Shown piece by piece: positions 45,165 through 55,754 of a stretch of 64,000 nucleotides of DNA. The stretch comes from Trichopria drosophilae. Taxonomy: Eukaryota > Arthropoda > Insecta > Hymenoptera > Diapriidae. Position 1 is the stretch's first letter, and every line of letters starts with the position of its first letter. The notes beneath the pieces were generated by a model, which saw nothing but the letters and a program-made list of their open reading frames with translations, searched no databases and had not been told where the DNA came from. The stretch is from assembly GCA_030407085.1 (NCBI GenBank), contig CM059584.1:138436001-138500000 (forward strand), written 5' to 3'. Both the position numbers and the translations under genes were made by a program.

Positions 45165-45610
45165 AATAAAACAAAAGAAACTGATACACATGTACCCTTA
45201 TGTAAAATGCTTAAGCCATCATCGAACAGCCTCCGTAGATTAACTTTTCTATAACCAAGGTTATATCATTGAGTAAGTTTATATTCTTTCATATATTTCT
45301 TATCTATCTAAATCTGTTTTCAACTCTTTATTAATATAGGTAATATAAAACAAATAAAGAACTGATACACATATACTTGTGAGAAATAGGTTCAAGAAAG
45401 GTACAGTCGATAAGTGATTGTTCATGAATTTTGTTATAATGTCTGTTTTCGCTAGTTGAAATTGTGTTCCTGCATATATTTCTTATCCAAAGAGATATAT
45501 TTTCATCTTTTTTAATTTATATAAAATATAAAACAAAACGAACTGATATACACGTATCTGTGTGCAAATTGTTTAAGCCACTTATCATCGAACAGCCTCA
45601 ATAAATTAAC
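45165..45610. repeat. Three diverged ~180-bp direct repeats
   Basis: Each unit has AAACAAA...GAACTGATACACAT(A/G)TA; the last and first also share CATCGAACAGCCTC. Unit starts are near 45167, 45345 and 45528. Confidence 0.65.
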
Positions 45611-45639
45611 TTTTTTATAACAAAGGGTTCTAGGAATAA

Positions 45640-45738
45640 ACAGCCGGGGAAAAAAAATACCCGGAAAAAAAGGCCAGGAAAAAAGAGCCATGGAAAAAAA
45701 AGCCAATGGAAAAAAAGTCTTGGAAAAAAACCCAATAA
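45640..45738. repeat. Degenerate ~17-bp minisatellite (GGAAAAAAA core)
   Basis: GGAAAAAA followed by 8-10 variable bases, often GCCA, repeats about six times. Confidence 0.7.
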
Positions 45739-45860
45739 ACTGACTTTTGTCCATGTTCATGTTTACAATAGATTGTCTTTAGTACCAACGAGCGGGAGAG
45801 CTTCAAACTTTTGTAATGGGGGCGCAGTGGTCCGCGCATGTGGTCATGCAGCCGATTTGT

Positions 45861-45883
45861 TTTGGGTGAGCAGCTCACCCAAA
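45861..45883. repeat. 23-bp palindrome, copy 2
   Basis: Same sequence as 44287-44309. Its outer side (45967-45987) is inverted relative to the outer side of copy 1 (44201-44221), so the two sites form the inner ends of an inverted pair enclosing ~1.55 kb. Confidence 0.9.
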
Positions 45884-46019
45884 TTCGAATATCAGCTGGC
45901 TCAAGCGAAGTCACGGAGTTTTCCTTTGATTAGTAGCGCTGCTGACGCTGTTGGGATAACTGTTCCCCCAACGTGCTCTCAGTGTAGGAGTCGAAGTCGT
46001 AGTAGGAGTATGAGTTGAA

Positions 46020-46652
46020 GCAGGAAGATTCGTCGGAAAGTTGCCCTTTTTATATCGTGTCTCCCCTCCAGGAAAATTCGTAGATCGGTCCAGGCGTGGA
46101 TATATTAGGTTTGGTGGGAAAATTTGTACCAATTTTTGATAGTTATAATAAAACTGTTCTTGCGTTTTTTATAACGATAAACTTTTAGCAAAATATAATT
46201 TTGTATTGGTTATTTACTTAAACTTTCAATATTTTGTAAAAGAGATGTTTTTGTTATAAAAAGAATTTTTGTAATGTTGGTATTTGAGTTCGCCTTAATT
46301 TTTTATTAATTATATGTCGGTTATTTATTGCTAGAATTATTCGTTCGTTGTTTGTATTAACTTTACAATTTTTGTGTACCTGGTTGCGTAGAATTGATTC
46401 GAGTATTATATGCAACGGACCTGTCTACGAAAACTAAGAAATATTGAGATATAATGGGATAAGAAGGTGTTTTCTTTTTTTTCTGTTAATCCTTATATTA
46501 CAGTCTACGGACCTGTCTACGAAAAATGAGATTGAGACTCGACAATTTGAATATAAGCTTGTTTGCCGGATTTATAATACCTATTCTGGTGTGAAGAAGA
46601 AGCTTGGTATTTAAATTCGCAAGTTCGTCTTCCATATTTTAATCTTCAGAGA
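46020..46652. other. AT-rich spacer
   Basis: A short direct repeat GGACCTGTCTACGAAAA occurs near 46419 and 46505. Nothing else recognised. Confidence 0.4.
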
Positions 46653-47820
46653 TGTCGCAAAGCCGTTGATGAATTATACTGCTGCACTCGTATTTTATAT
46701 ATTAATTAATTTGATTGTGGCGGATAAATAAGAAGTAAAAACCTTGTCGCAATATTTTTCTAACTTTAGAAAATGTTTTTGTTTATTACTGGTAGTTTAA
46801 ACAATGTATTATCTTTTTATTATTATTTTCACAAAATCGGTTTTTTTTATTTTTATTATTTTTCAGAATATTTTTAAAGCTTCATAAAAAAGATTTGTAA
46901 AAACAAAGTTCCAAGTAATAGACATTGAATAGGTATAATTTCATTACTTATGCACAATTTTGTATCATGTATCAAACATATACCACTATTTTATATAAGT
47001 TCAAAAAATTATTACATATTAATTTGATTTTTGGCGGATAAGAAAGAAATAGAAACATTTTGGCGATATTGTCCTAACTGTAGAAAATTATTTGTTTATT
47101 ACTACTAATTTAGAAAATGTATTATATAATAATGCCTGTCACTGATAATGATGATTCTCACAAATAGAAATATCACCGAAATAAATTACAATTACGAGAA
47201 AATATATATTTAAAGACTTTCAATTTCTTTAAACAATTACAATATTTTAAAAAGTATACAATAAGTAATTTGAATAGCATTTAATAAATTATAATATTAT
47301 TTTTACCAAATGCTTTTTTTACCTTTTATTATTTTTAAGCATTTTTTGAAAGCTAAATAAAAAAGACTTAGTAACAACAACATTCCAAATAATAGACATT
47401 GAATAGATATAGTTTCATTATAGTTACAGATCATTTTGCATAATATTAGTGACTATTTTGAATCGGAAAAAAATATTATTACACATCAATATCATTTTTG
47501 GCGGATAAATAAGAAGTGAAAACTGTGGCAATATTTTTATAACTTTGGAAAATTATCTATTCAATACTACTAGTTTAGACAATGTGTTACCTTTTTATTA
47601 TTACTTTCATAATGTTGTTTTCGTAGCATTTTTAATTTTAATTATATTTAAGCATTATTTAAAGCTTCATAAAATTAGAGTAAGTAAAAATAACATTCCA
47701 AGTATTGGAAAATAGATGGGTATGGTATTAGTCACAAATATTTTGCATAATATAAGCTACTATTTTATATGCGTAAAAAGTATTGTGACATATTAATTTC
47801 ATTTTTGGCGGATAAAGAAG
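46653..47820. repeat. Direct copy of the foldback right-arm repeat
   Basis: Collinear with 42197-43287, starting TGTCGCAAAGCCGTTGATG and ending at the last TTTTTGGCGGATAA unit; about 95 percent identical by eye, with one block (about 47555-47640) absent from the other copy. It starts just beyond the position of the tRNA-like module in the source copy and carries no such module. Confidence 0.85.
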
Positions 47821-48385
47821 TTTTCAGTATCATTTGAATATCCCGCCACCGTTGCAGCTCGGACTTCGGGCTATGGCTTCGGGCGTATTCGAGTGTACTC
47901 GGGCTCTCTCCGCCATACTGGAAAATTTTCGGTCGCGTATCATTTTTTCGCTAGGCCAAACCCCTGCGTGCCCTATCCATGTACATAGTATAGATCAGTG
48001 GACAACAGTCGCCAGAGCTATAGCAGAGCGCGCACGCTTGCCTTCTAGCATGGTAACCTTGCTAGACTCGCGACAAATGTCATACGTACATCTAGCACCA
48101 TTGCCGTATTACTCTCTTTTCCAACGGCAGCGATGCCAGACTTTTGTACGACACTTGTCGCGGTCTAGCAAGGCTGCCGTGCTAGACAGGAACAAAAGCT
48201 ATACGATTCGCAGAACCAGAGAGGCCACAAATTTCGAGCAGTAGCTGTGTTTACTAAAACAGTATCCGCTCGAATGTTCTCCCTGTGCAGAAGGTGGTAC
48301 AATGTCACTTTCGTGACTGGGTTTTATTGCGCAACAAGATTGCACTTCTGTTTCGTACTAAAGGACGGCAGCCGACCGTTCGAAT
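47821..48385. other. GC-richer unique segment with a foldback
   Basis: Holds a 136-codon + frame (47834-48244) without recognised domain. Much of it (48043-48187) is an imperfect palindrome: TCTAGCATGGTAACCTTGC ... GCAAGGCTGCCGTGCTAGA with inner CGCGACAA/TTGTCGCG. Likely a hairpin MITE, not a gene. Confidence 0.55.
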
Positions 48386-48415
48386 GTATTTATTTATTTA
48401 TTTATTTATTTATTA
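48386..48415 (-). repeat. 3' tail microsatellite of the non-LTR element
   Basis: (TATT)n on the + strand, i.e. an AATA-type tail on the element strand, as in CR1-like elements with short 3' repeats. Confidence 0.75.
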
Positions 48416-48458
48416 AACGGGAACAATATGATCATGTAGATCAGTCCCTTTTACAGTA

Positions 48459-48830
48459 TGTCGCGATATGCGACGGTACCAGCGACATGGAAGTTGGAGT
48501 TTGAATAAGTTCGGATCGGGAGTGGTAAGGTTTGCTCCAAAATGCACACTCAGTTCCACTATACTATATATTTTATTATATATTCTTATTCCGGTGGGTG
48601 AACACAAACGTTTATAAATGCTTTACACTTTACAGAAACGGGTCGCGTCGCGGAAAAGAGAGAATGTCCGTGCAAATCGATGCGGTCAGGTTCGTTTCAT
48701 GACGACAAGTGTCCGCGAGGGCCGAGTCGCGGCACGCGGCTAACGTGTCCCTTACCAGATGGCGCTTCCCTCGCTAAATTCCGGAAAGCGCCTTGCTTAT
48801 CTATTGGAGCGCGATTTCCAACGAGCGACA
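48459..48830 (-). repeat. BEL-2 3' LTR
   Basis: Begins TGTCGCTCG and ends CGATATCGCGACA-like on the element strand. TATA-like AATATATAAAATATATAG sits mid-LTR. Confidence 0.95.
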
Positions 48831-48918
48831 TACCGCCCCCTATTGCAACCCGGTAGGGTTGGAATGAAAATCTGGAAAACTAACGAATATTATAAAAAAT
48901 AAGCTTACTTACTAAATC

Positions 48919-50475
48919 TTATTCTAAGTCGACCGGCAGAAAGGCGAGTTGAGTTACAGGTCGGGAGAACTCGGATTGAGCTGTGCGCAAAGTGACGACT
49001 CGAACGACATTATCACTACCCGGATGACATTTAGTGATTCTCGCTAACGGCCATTTCAACGGCGGTAGATTCGGAAGCTTCATCAGCACGAGTTGTCCTA
49101 CAACAACCGGTTTTCGAGGAAAGCACCACTTCGACCGATGCTGCAAAGAAAGCAAGTAATCGGCTGACCATAACTTCCAGAAACGCTCATAAATCTGCTG
49201 ATAAACTTGCCATCGCGAAAGCCTATTGGGCGATAGGTCGAGCAGCGATGGCTCGGGGATCGCATTCAAGGGACCACCTATTAAAAAATGACCTGGGGTC
49301 AGGCATTGTATGTCGTCCACATCATTAGACATAGGGCCTAATGGGCGCGAATTCAGTACTGACTCGATTTCGCACAGTACTGTGGTGAATTCCTCGTACG
49401 TGGGTTTATGATTACCCATAACTCGTTTGAGATGGAATTTTACCCGTTTGACTCCCGCTTCCCATAATCCGCCGAAGTGGGGAGCGGCGGGAGGCAAGAA
49501 GTGCCAGTTAGTTCCATCGTTAGCTAGTAATTTACGGAAGGGTTCGTTTTCGAGTGCTTTATGAAAGAAAAGCGTCAATTCTTTATCTGCCCCAACGAAG
49601 GTTGTGCCTCGATCGCTGTACAGGGCCCGCGAGATGCCCCGACGAGAAGTAAACCGCTTGTAGGCAGCGATAAACGCCTGTGAGCTGTAATCGGATACGA
49701 GCTCGATATGAACAGCCTTAATTGCGAAGCAGACAAACAAGGCGACGTAGCACCTCTGGGTTTTATGACCGCGGCCGAAACCGATACGCACTTGGAACGG
49801 GCCAGCGTAATCAACGCCGCAGTGGGCGAAAGGCCGTTCAGGCTGTGATACCCTAGGAGTCGGAAAATTACCCATGGTCTGCGTAAATAATTCAGCCTTC
49901 AAACGAGCACAGGTAAGACATCGGGAAACAATGGAACGGATTAACTTTTTCCCTTGAACTATCCACACCGTTTGGCGCAAAGTGCGGAGGGTCAATTGAA
50001 CACCACCGTGTAGGCACCGCAAGTGGGTGTAGGTCACTAGGAGCTTGACGACTGGGTGGCTTCGTAAAACGATCGGGTGTTTCGCATCCGAGGAAATGTC
50101 GCAACGCTCGAGACGACCACCGACACGAATCAAACCGTTTTCGTCCAAAAACGGTTGTAACGAATATACTGAGCTTCGTTTAGAAATCGGTTGTTTGGAC
50201 TTCAGGTCTTGTAACTCCGAATGAAATAGGATGGATTGTAGCCACCTGAATATGACGATCGTAGCCGTTTGAGTTTCATCCGCGTTGAGATTTCCTCGGA
50301 CGCGTTCTCCGCCCACGCACGGTTTCCATCGAACCACATAGGCGAGGGTGCGTACCAAGCGCGTCCATGATGAAACCCTGTCGGCTAAGCTCACCAGAGT
50401 GTCATTGTGCTGAGTGACGATGGAATGACTTGGGAGCCGCATTTCGAGAGGCGAATCAGGGGCCAACTCAGGCAT
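48919..50475 (-). pseudogene. BEL-2 pol, integrase part
   Basis: 518 codons in the same frame as the upstream gag-pol but separated from it by TGA at 50485-50487. Contains the integrase zinc site (HLRCLHGGVQL, then CLTCARLK), core motifs CGVDYAGPFQ near 49815, LYSDRGTTFVGADKE near 49600, and GLWEAGVKRVKFHLKR with the Glu near 49480. The DUF5641-like end follows (RWQVYQQIYERFWKLW, LQHRSKW). It ends at 48919, ~88 bp before the 3' LTR, as in BEL-1. All catalytic residues are present. Separate translation from the Met at 50475 would give an integrase-only protein, but nothing shows that happens. Confidence 0.92.
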
Positions 50476-50484
50476 GATTTGGGG

Positions 50485-53400
50485 TCAACATTCTGGATTT
50501 TCAGCCAACCAGCTGGGACCATTCATCCACAGAGGATTACGCAGAAAATCGACAGCGGACAAACCCCGATACGCTAAATCAGCCGGATTGTCTTGTGTTG
50601 CGACATGTCGCCAATGGATTCCTGGAAGCACCGTTTGTACCTCCGAGACTCTGTTGGCCACGAAAGTTTTCCATCGATTTGGATGGTCACGTAGCCAATG
50701 AAGCACGATGGTTGCATCCGACCAACAATAAATTGGGCGGTTAATGAACTCGTTGATTTGGATCACAGAGTGAATCAAACGAGCTAGCAATACTGCAGCG
50801 CAGAGTTCGAGTCTCGGCACAGTTTGAGTCTTAACCGGTGCGACTTTTGTGTGACTAGCGAGAAGAATTACTTTGGGTGGAGCACCAGTGTTTACGACGC
50901 GAAGGTAAAGGACTGCGGCGTACGCTGCACTGGAGGCGTCTGAGAAACCATGGAGTTCGCAATATTCCATGAGTGGATTCTGTCCCGTCCAACGAGGGAG
51001 AACAAATGACGACAGTGCCGGAAGAGTTTCGTAGAAGGATTTCCACTCAACACAAATATTTTCAGGTAGGCGATCATCCCAATCCTGGTGCAGTAGCCAA
51101 AGTCGCTGAATAAAAAGCTTCGCTCGAAGGATCACAGGTGAGACCCAACCTAAAGGGTCAAAAAATCGTGAAATGATCGAGAGCAATGAACGTTTTGTCA
51201 TGCAGTTTGAAGAAATTAAATTAACTTTAAATTGATAGGAATCTCGACTGGGATTCCAGAAGACGCCTAAAATCTTGAGTCCTTCCGTCTCGTAAAAGGA
51301 TCGTTCGCTAGCTAGACCGTGATTAACCGGGTCAATATCTGCAAGCAAATGCGGTGAATTACTCGCCCATTTTCGCAAATGGAATTGACCACAGTTCAAC
51401 AGGGCGTTTAGCTGATCTCGGGTCTGTTGAGCTTCGTCAAGGTCGTTCGCTCCAAACAGACAATCGTCGACGTAAAGCCCGTGGCGCAATACTTGAGAAG
51501 CAAGTGGATATAAAGATCCGTGATCTTCGATGAGTTGCTTGAGCACTCGGAGTGCCAGATACGGAGCACATGAAACACCGAATGTTACGGTTGTGAGTTG
51601 GTAGTCTTGAAGGGGAGCATCAGGACTCGTTCGCCATACAATTCTTTGTAGATCACGATCCCGAGGATCCAAAACGATTTGGCGGTACATTTGGGCAATG
51701 TCGGCGCAATAGACGAATTGGAACGTTCGCCACTGCAGCAGCACCGAACCAAGATCTGCTTGAAGTTTTGGACCCGTCAGGAGGTGATCGTTAAGAGAGG
51801 TCCAATTGGAAGTTTTGTAGGAGGCATTAAACACGACTCTCAGCTTAGTCGTGGTGCTCGTTTCCTTTTTAACTCCGTGATGCGGCAGATATACGGCGAG
51901 ACTTTCTTCGTCGGGGGGACCGACTGGTCTCATATGAGCTTGCCACTCATAGTCCATCATAATTTCTCGGTACGCGGATGCATCGTCCGGGTTACGAGAT
52001 AATCGTTTTTCGAGTGAATGAAACATACGGATGACACCATCCCGGGATTGTCCGATTTCAGGAGGAGACGTACGTAAAGGGAGACGAACAATGTACCGCC
52101 CGCTAGTAATTCGAGAAAACGTGTCCTTGAAATGATTTTCACAACTTTCCTCATCAGCGGTGAGAGATTTGTTTGTTGGACCGTTTTCAACCTCCCAAAA
52201 CTTTTGAAGGTCGAATGACAATTGTTTGTTGTCGATACAGTGGTGCACGGTTAGCTGAGAGGGGACATCAGAAGGCGGTGACGAAGTCCATCCAGATAGT
52301 ACCCACCCAAAGGCCGAATTTTGTGCAATCGGTTGATTCGCGGATCCCTTTATAAGTCCGTCCAGTAGTAGGTGTCCGTAAAGGTCAGAGCCGAGAATAA
52401 GATCAATCGGGTCCGAGCTCTTAGGATTCGGGTCGGCTAGGCGCAGATTGCGTAAATGAGGCCAATTTATGACCGACTGCGAAGAAGGGGTCGACACGTA
52501 TGAAGTGAGCTTCTTCAGTGTTAAGGCACACGTATGGAATTCCGGTTGATCCGAATCGCGAGGGGTGACTATAATGTCAGCTGCGCGGGTGACCGTGCCA
52601 GCGGAAACGCCTCCAACTCCGACGACAGAAGCTGATACGTGACGCGTACGCGGGGAGAGTGCGTTGGCAGCCTTTTCCGAAAGAAAAGTCCATGTGGACC
52701 CTTGATCCAAGAGTGCGCGTAATTGAAGCGAGCGTCCGTTGGTTGCGTGTACCCGAACCAAAGCGGTGGCTAACAAAATATTTGACGAATTGACTGGCCG
52801 GTTGGCAGCGAGGAGCGTCACGACCCGTTCGGAATCATTGCATTTCGAAGTAACGGACTTGGAAGCGGGATCAGGAATTGCTCCGGTCGTAGCGTTTTCG
52901 GAATTAGCGATTTGCTCTCTGTGCAGCATCGTGTGGTGCCTTCCTTTACAAATAAAACAGCTCCGTTCGCTTGGACAATTATTTGTGTCATGCAAAAATA
53001 AGCAATTCATACAGAGATGTTGTCGTTTTACAACATCAGCGCGCTTCGCAACAGATAAATTTTTAAAACGTTTACATTTGTAAATCTTATGTGAACCAGA
53101 ACAAATGGGACAACTACTAATCGCGGGAATCGTAGCATGAGAGACCACGGAATTCTTTGACTTGTTATTCGGTTTATTGCTAAATTTATCACTGAAACTG
53201 GATCCAGTAGTGGGGGGATGATCATTACCAGCTGATTGCAATCCATAAATACGACTGCTTAAAAACTCTCTTAAATCTTCGAAAGTTGGATACGTTTTGG
53301 ATGCGCCCAAACTGAGCGTCCATCCCTTGCGCGTTTCTGGATCGAGCTTAGTGGAAACTAAGTAAACGAGAATGGAGTTCCATTCATCAATCGGTTCGCC

Positions 53401-54141
53401 AAGCGACTTTAGGGCGCCAACAATCGCGATAACTTTATAAAATAAATCACGAAGTTCAACAGCTGATTCTTTTCGCAATATCGGAATATCAAATAATGTT
53501 TTCAAATGCGTTTCAATAATACACCGTTTGTTAGAAAACTGAGATTGTAAGGCCTCCCAGGCTACGTCAAAATTATCGTTAGTCGAAGCAAGATGATCAA
53601 TTAAAGACAATGCCTCACCGGAGAGACAAGATTTCAGATAATGTAACTTGCGAATTTTATCAATCGAATTATCGTTCACAATAATTGAATTAAAATAGTC
53701 AAAAAAGGAGTCCCATTTGTCAAAGTTACCTGAGAACTTCGGAAGATCGATGCGAGGTAGACCAACTGATGAACGTCGAAACGTGGATCCATGAAAATTC
53801 GGTACAGGGTCTTCTAAAGGTTGTGACTGCGACGGCAGTGCAAACATCGTCAGGGCTTCCTCTATCGTCCCAATGGCTTCCAGGAATAACATTTCAGCTG
53901 TTTCATATTTTCGTTCTTGAAAGTAGGGATGGCGACTTTCAAGTGTCGTGGCATGTTGACATATTTGGATGTGTGTGCTTCGACAGTCTTCCCACACCTT
54001 TTTAATGTACTGTTCATGCACTTTCAATTTGGCAGTTGTCCGTGTACTCTCAGTCGGTAAATTGGAGAAAACTCGTTGTATGCTGTCAAACAGAGCAGTT
54101 TGTGTGGCGATGAGTTCTTCAAAGTTTACTGGATCATCCAT
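50485..54141 (-). CDS. BEL-2 gag-pol, capsid to RNase H (ends at in-frame TGA)
   Basis: 1,218-codon frame starting at ATG 54141 (MDDPVNFEELIATQTALF). Capsid DUF1759-type motif LPKFSGNFDKWDSFFDYF at residues ~130-150; knuckles CPICSGSHKIYKC, CMNCLFLHDTNNC, CFICKGRHH at ~340-400; protease LRALLDQGSTWTFLSE at ~470; RT with RVVFNASYKT, YCADIAQMYRQIVL and YVDDCLFGA; RNase H with HGFSDASSAAYAAVLY and WSDATIVLHWL. It lacks integrase because of the TGA after the NPEC motif; coding continues in frame at 50475. Gag is intact, so particles may still form. BEL-1 reads through the homologous point without a stop. Confidence 0.93.
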   Translation of the reverse strand: MDDPVNFEELIATQTALFDSIQRVFSNLPTESTRTTAKLKVHEQYIKKVWEDCRSTHIQICQHATTLESRHPYFQERKYETAEMLFLEAIGTIEEALTMFALPSQSQPLEDPVPNFHGSTFRRSSVGLPRIDLPKFSGNFDKWDSFFDYFNSIIVNDNSIDKIRKLHYLKSCLSGEALSLIDHLASTNDNFDVAWEALQSQFSNKRCIIETHLKTLFDIPILRKESAVELRDLFYKVIAIVGALKSLGEPIDEWNSILVYLVSTKLDPETRKGWTLSLGASKTYPTFEDLREFLSSRIYGLQSAGNDHPPTTGSSFSDKFSNKPNNKSKNSVVSHATIPAISSCPICSGSHKIYKCKRFKNLSVAKRADVVKRQHLCMNCLFLHDTNNCPSERSCFICKGRHHTMLHREQIANSENATTGAIPDPASKSVTSKCNDSERVVTLLAANRPVNSSNILLATALVRVHATNGRSLQLRALLDQGSTWTFLSEKAANALSPRTRHVSASVVGVGGVSAGTVTRAADIIVTPRDSDQPEFHTCALTLKKLTSYVSTPSSQSVINWPHLRNLRLADPNPKSSDPIDLILGSDLYGHLLLDGLIKGSANQPIAQNSAFGWVLSGWTSSPPSDVPSQLTVHHCIDNKQLSFDLQKFWEVENGPTNKSLTADEESCENHFKDTFSRITSGRYIVRLPLRTSPPEIGQSRDGVIRMFHSLEKRLSRNPDDASAYREIMMDYEWQAHMRPVGPPDEESLAVYLPHHGVKKETSTTTKLRVVFNASYKTSNWTSLNDHLLTGPKLQADLGSVLLQWRTFQFVYCADIAQMYRQIVLDPRDRDLQRIVWRTSPDAPLQDYQLTTVTFGVSCAPYLALRVLKQLIEDHGSLYPLASQVLRHGLYVDDCLFGANDLDEAQQTRDQLNALLNCGQFHLRKWASNSPHLLADIDPVNHGLASERSFYETEGLKILGVFWNPSRDSYQFKVNLISSNCMTKRSLLSIISRFFDPLGWVSPVILRAKLFIQRLWLLHQDWDDRLPENICVEWKSFYETLPALSSFVLPRWTGQNPLMEYCELHGFSDASSAAYAAVLYLRVVNTGAPPKVILLASHTKVAPVKTQTVPRLELCAAVLLARLIHSVIQINEFINRPIYCWSDATIVLHWLRDHPNRWKTFVANRVSEVQTVLPGIHWRHVATQDNPADLAYRGLSAVDFLRNPLWMNGPSWLAENPEC

Positions 54142-54751
54142 AGTTACTTGTGGAAAACGAAAAGCTTCACACGCACAATTAATCCAATTTCAAAACTCTG
54201 CACACCTCGGTTAAGTTTCACTGATGAGAAAACACCGCGCGCTTTCGGAGGGTTTTTTTTTGTCGAGAACGTGCGAGGTCGGCAGCGCTGAGACGACTGT
54301 CGAATTTCGTCAAAACAGCTGCGCGAGCGCAGGTATCGCGGCGCACGACAGGTGCGGCGAACGGCGTTGCTTTCCGAGCGTGACCGACGCGGTAGTTGCG
54401 ATTGGTGGGGTGGTATTCCCCACTATCCGTTAGAGTTGAGGGACGAGGTGCGTCAGATGGCGCGCCTGGTTTGAACCTCAAGATGTCGTTCTTCGAGAAG
54501 ACGAACGTTCCGATAGCCAAGATGGCGTCGGCTGATAAGACGCGCACGACGAACGACAATATGGCGTCGATCGAGACACGACAGAAAAATATTAATTTCT
54601 CAAAAGGAGTTTTTTTTTTTTTTTTTTTTCACAGCACCTTTTGCACTGGCACGACGCGTGAGCGGTTGACGAATTCGAACGTGTTTTGAGCGAGCGTCAC
54701 CTTTTCTCGTTCGAACTCCGTTCCTCGACGGAAATCTGCACGCACACCCGG
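54142..54751 (-). other. BEL-2 leader
   Basis: ~600 nt between PBS and gag ATG. Contains a 20-21 nt A-run on the element strand (54609-54629). No other frame of note. Confidence 0.7.
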
Positions 54752-54769
54752 ATCCTGGCAGGATCGCCA
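54752..54769 (-). promoter_or_regulatory. BEL-2 primer binding site
   Basis: Reads TGGCGATCCTGCCAGGAT on the element strand, identical to BEL-1. Confidence 0.85.
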
Positions 54770-54777
54770 ATTTTCTA

Positions 54778-55149
54778 TGTCGCGATATGCGACGGTACCA
54801 GCGACATGGAAGTTGGAGTTTGAATAAGTTCGGATCGGGAGTGGTAAGGTTTGCTCCAAAATGCACACTCAGTTCCACTATACTATATATTTTATTATAT
54901 ATTCTTATTCCGGTGGGTGAACACAAACGTTTATAAATGCTTTACACTTTACAGAAACGGGTCGCGTCGCGGAAAAGAGAGAATGTCCGTGCGAATCGAT
55001 GCGGTCAGGTTCGTTTCATGACGACAAGTGTCCGCGAGGGCCGAGTCGCGGCACGCGGCCAACGTGTCCCTTACCAGATGGCGCTTCCCTCGCTAAATTC
55101 CGGAAAGCGCCTTGCTTATCTATTGGAGCGCGATTTCCAACGAGCGACA
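54778..55149 (-). repeat. BEL-2 5' LTR
   Basis: 372 bp. Differs from the 3' LTR at two sites seen (near 54992 and 55061). Confidence 0.95.
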
Positions 55150-55280
55150 CAGTATAAAAATAAGGTTATTTGGCTTACACACACGTATCCGCAATTTACA
55201 AAGAAATGAAATAATACAAAAGTATATTATACATCGAAACAAAAAGAAATACAATTTAAGTTATTAACTTGTGATAATCA

Positions 55281-55754
55281 CTACAAATTCAAGTTTAATA
55301 TTCTATTGCGTAAACAAGCTTTAAAAGTACTAGTAGAGCTGATAGATGATAGGTAATTTGGAAGTAAGTTCCATAAACGCCTCAATCTTACTATCGGTGA
55401 GTGGAAAAGAAAGTTCGTGTTACTTACATCTTCAGCTAAGCTCAGTGGATTTCTTGTATTATAAGGATTTAGTCTACTGGGAAATAAATTTTTACAATCA
55501 GTACAAAGTATATTGTTTTGTAAAATGTTGAAAACAAGGACTAAATCTGAATAGTGATGCAAGGTACGTATCGACCATAATTTATATTTAGTCATAATTG
55601 GTTGATAGTTGTGGTCGAATCGATGCATGGGTAGATCTGATCTAAAGCTTAACTGTCTTAGAAATCTGTGATTTACTAATTCCAAAACCCGTTGTAGTGT
55701 TTGCGTATGGGGAGACCATATCTGAGAAGCATAGGTGAGAAAAGGAACTACCAA
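55281..55754 (-). pseudogene. Non-LTR ORF2, C-terminal part
   Basis: 157 codons continuing the RT protein after a frame change near 55750: VPFLTYASQIWSPHT, then the conserved LNPYNTRNPLSL and the end FKACLRNRILNLNL. The upstream frame runs past 55750 with a few mismatching residues, so one indel separates them. This domain is typical for the C-terminus of CR1/Jockey-type proteins and has no nuclease. Confidence 0.85.

Larger units (their letters stand above)
48459..55149 (-). mobile_element. BEL-2: full-length BEL/Pao LTR retrotransposon
   Basis: 6,691 bp with two 372-bp LTRs (54778-55149 is 5', 48459-48830 is 3'), two substitutions apart as far as I can see. Target duplication CAGTA at 48454-48458 and 55150-55154. 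PBS identical to BEL-1 eight bases inside the 5' LTR, and a purine tract ending GGGGGCGGTA next to the 3' LTR. The gag-pol frame is continuous apart from one TGA. Inserted in the 3' UTR of the non-LTR element. Confidence 0.96.

Noticed and set aside
47834..48244. 136-codon + frame after the arm copy
   Set aside because: Overlaps an imperfect palindrome and has no recognised domain.
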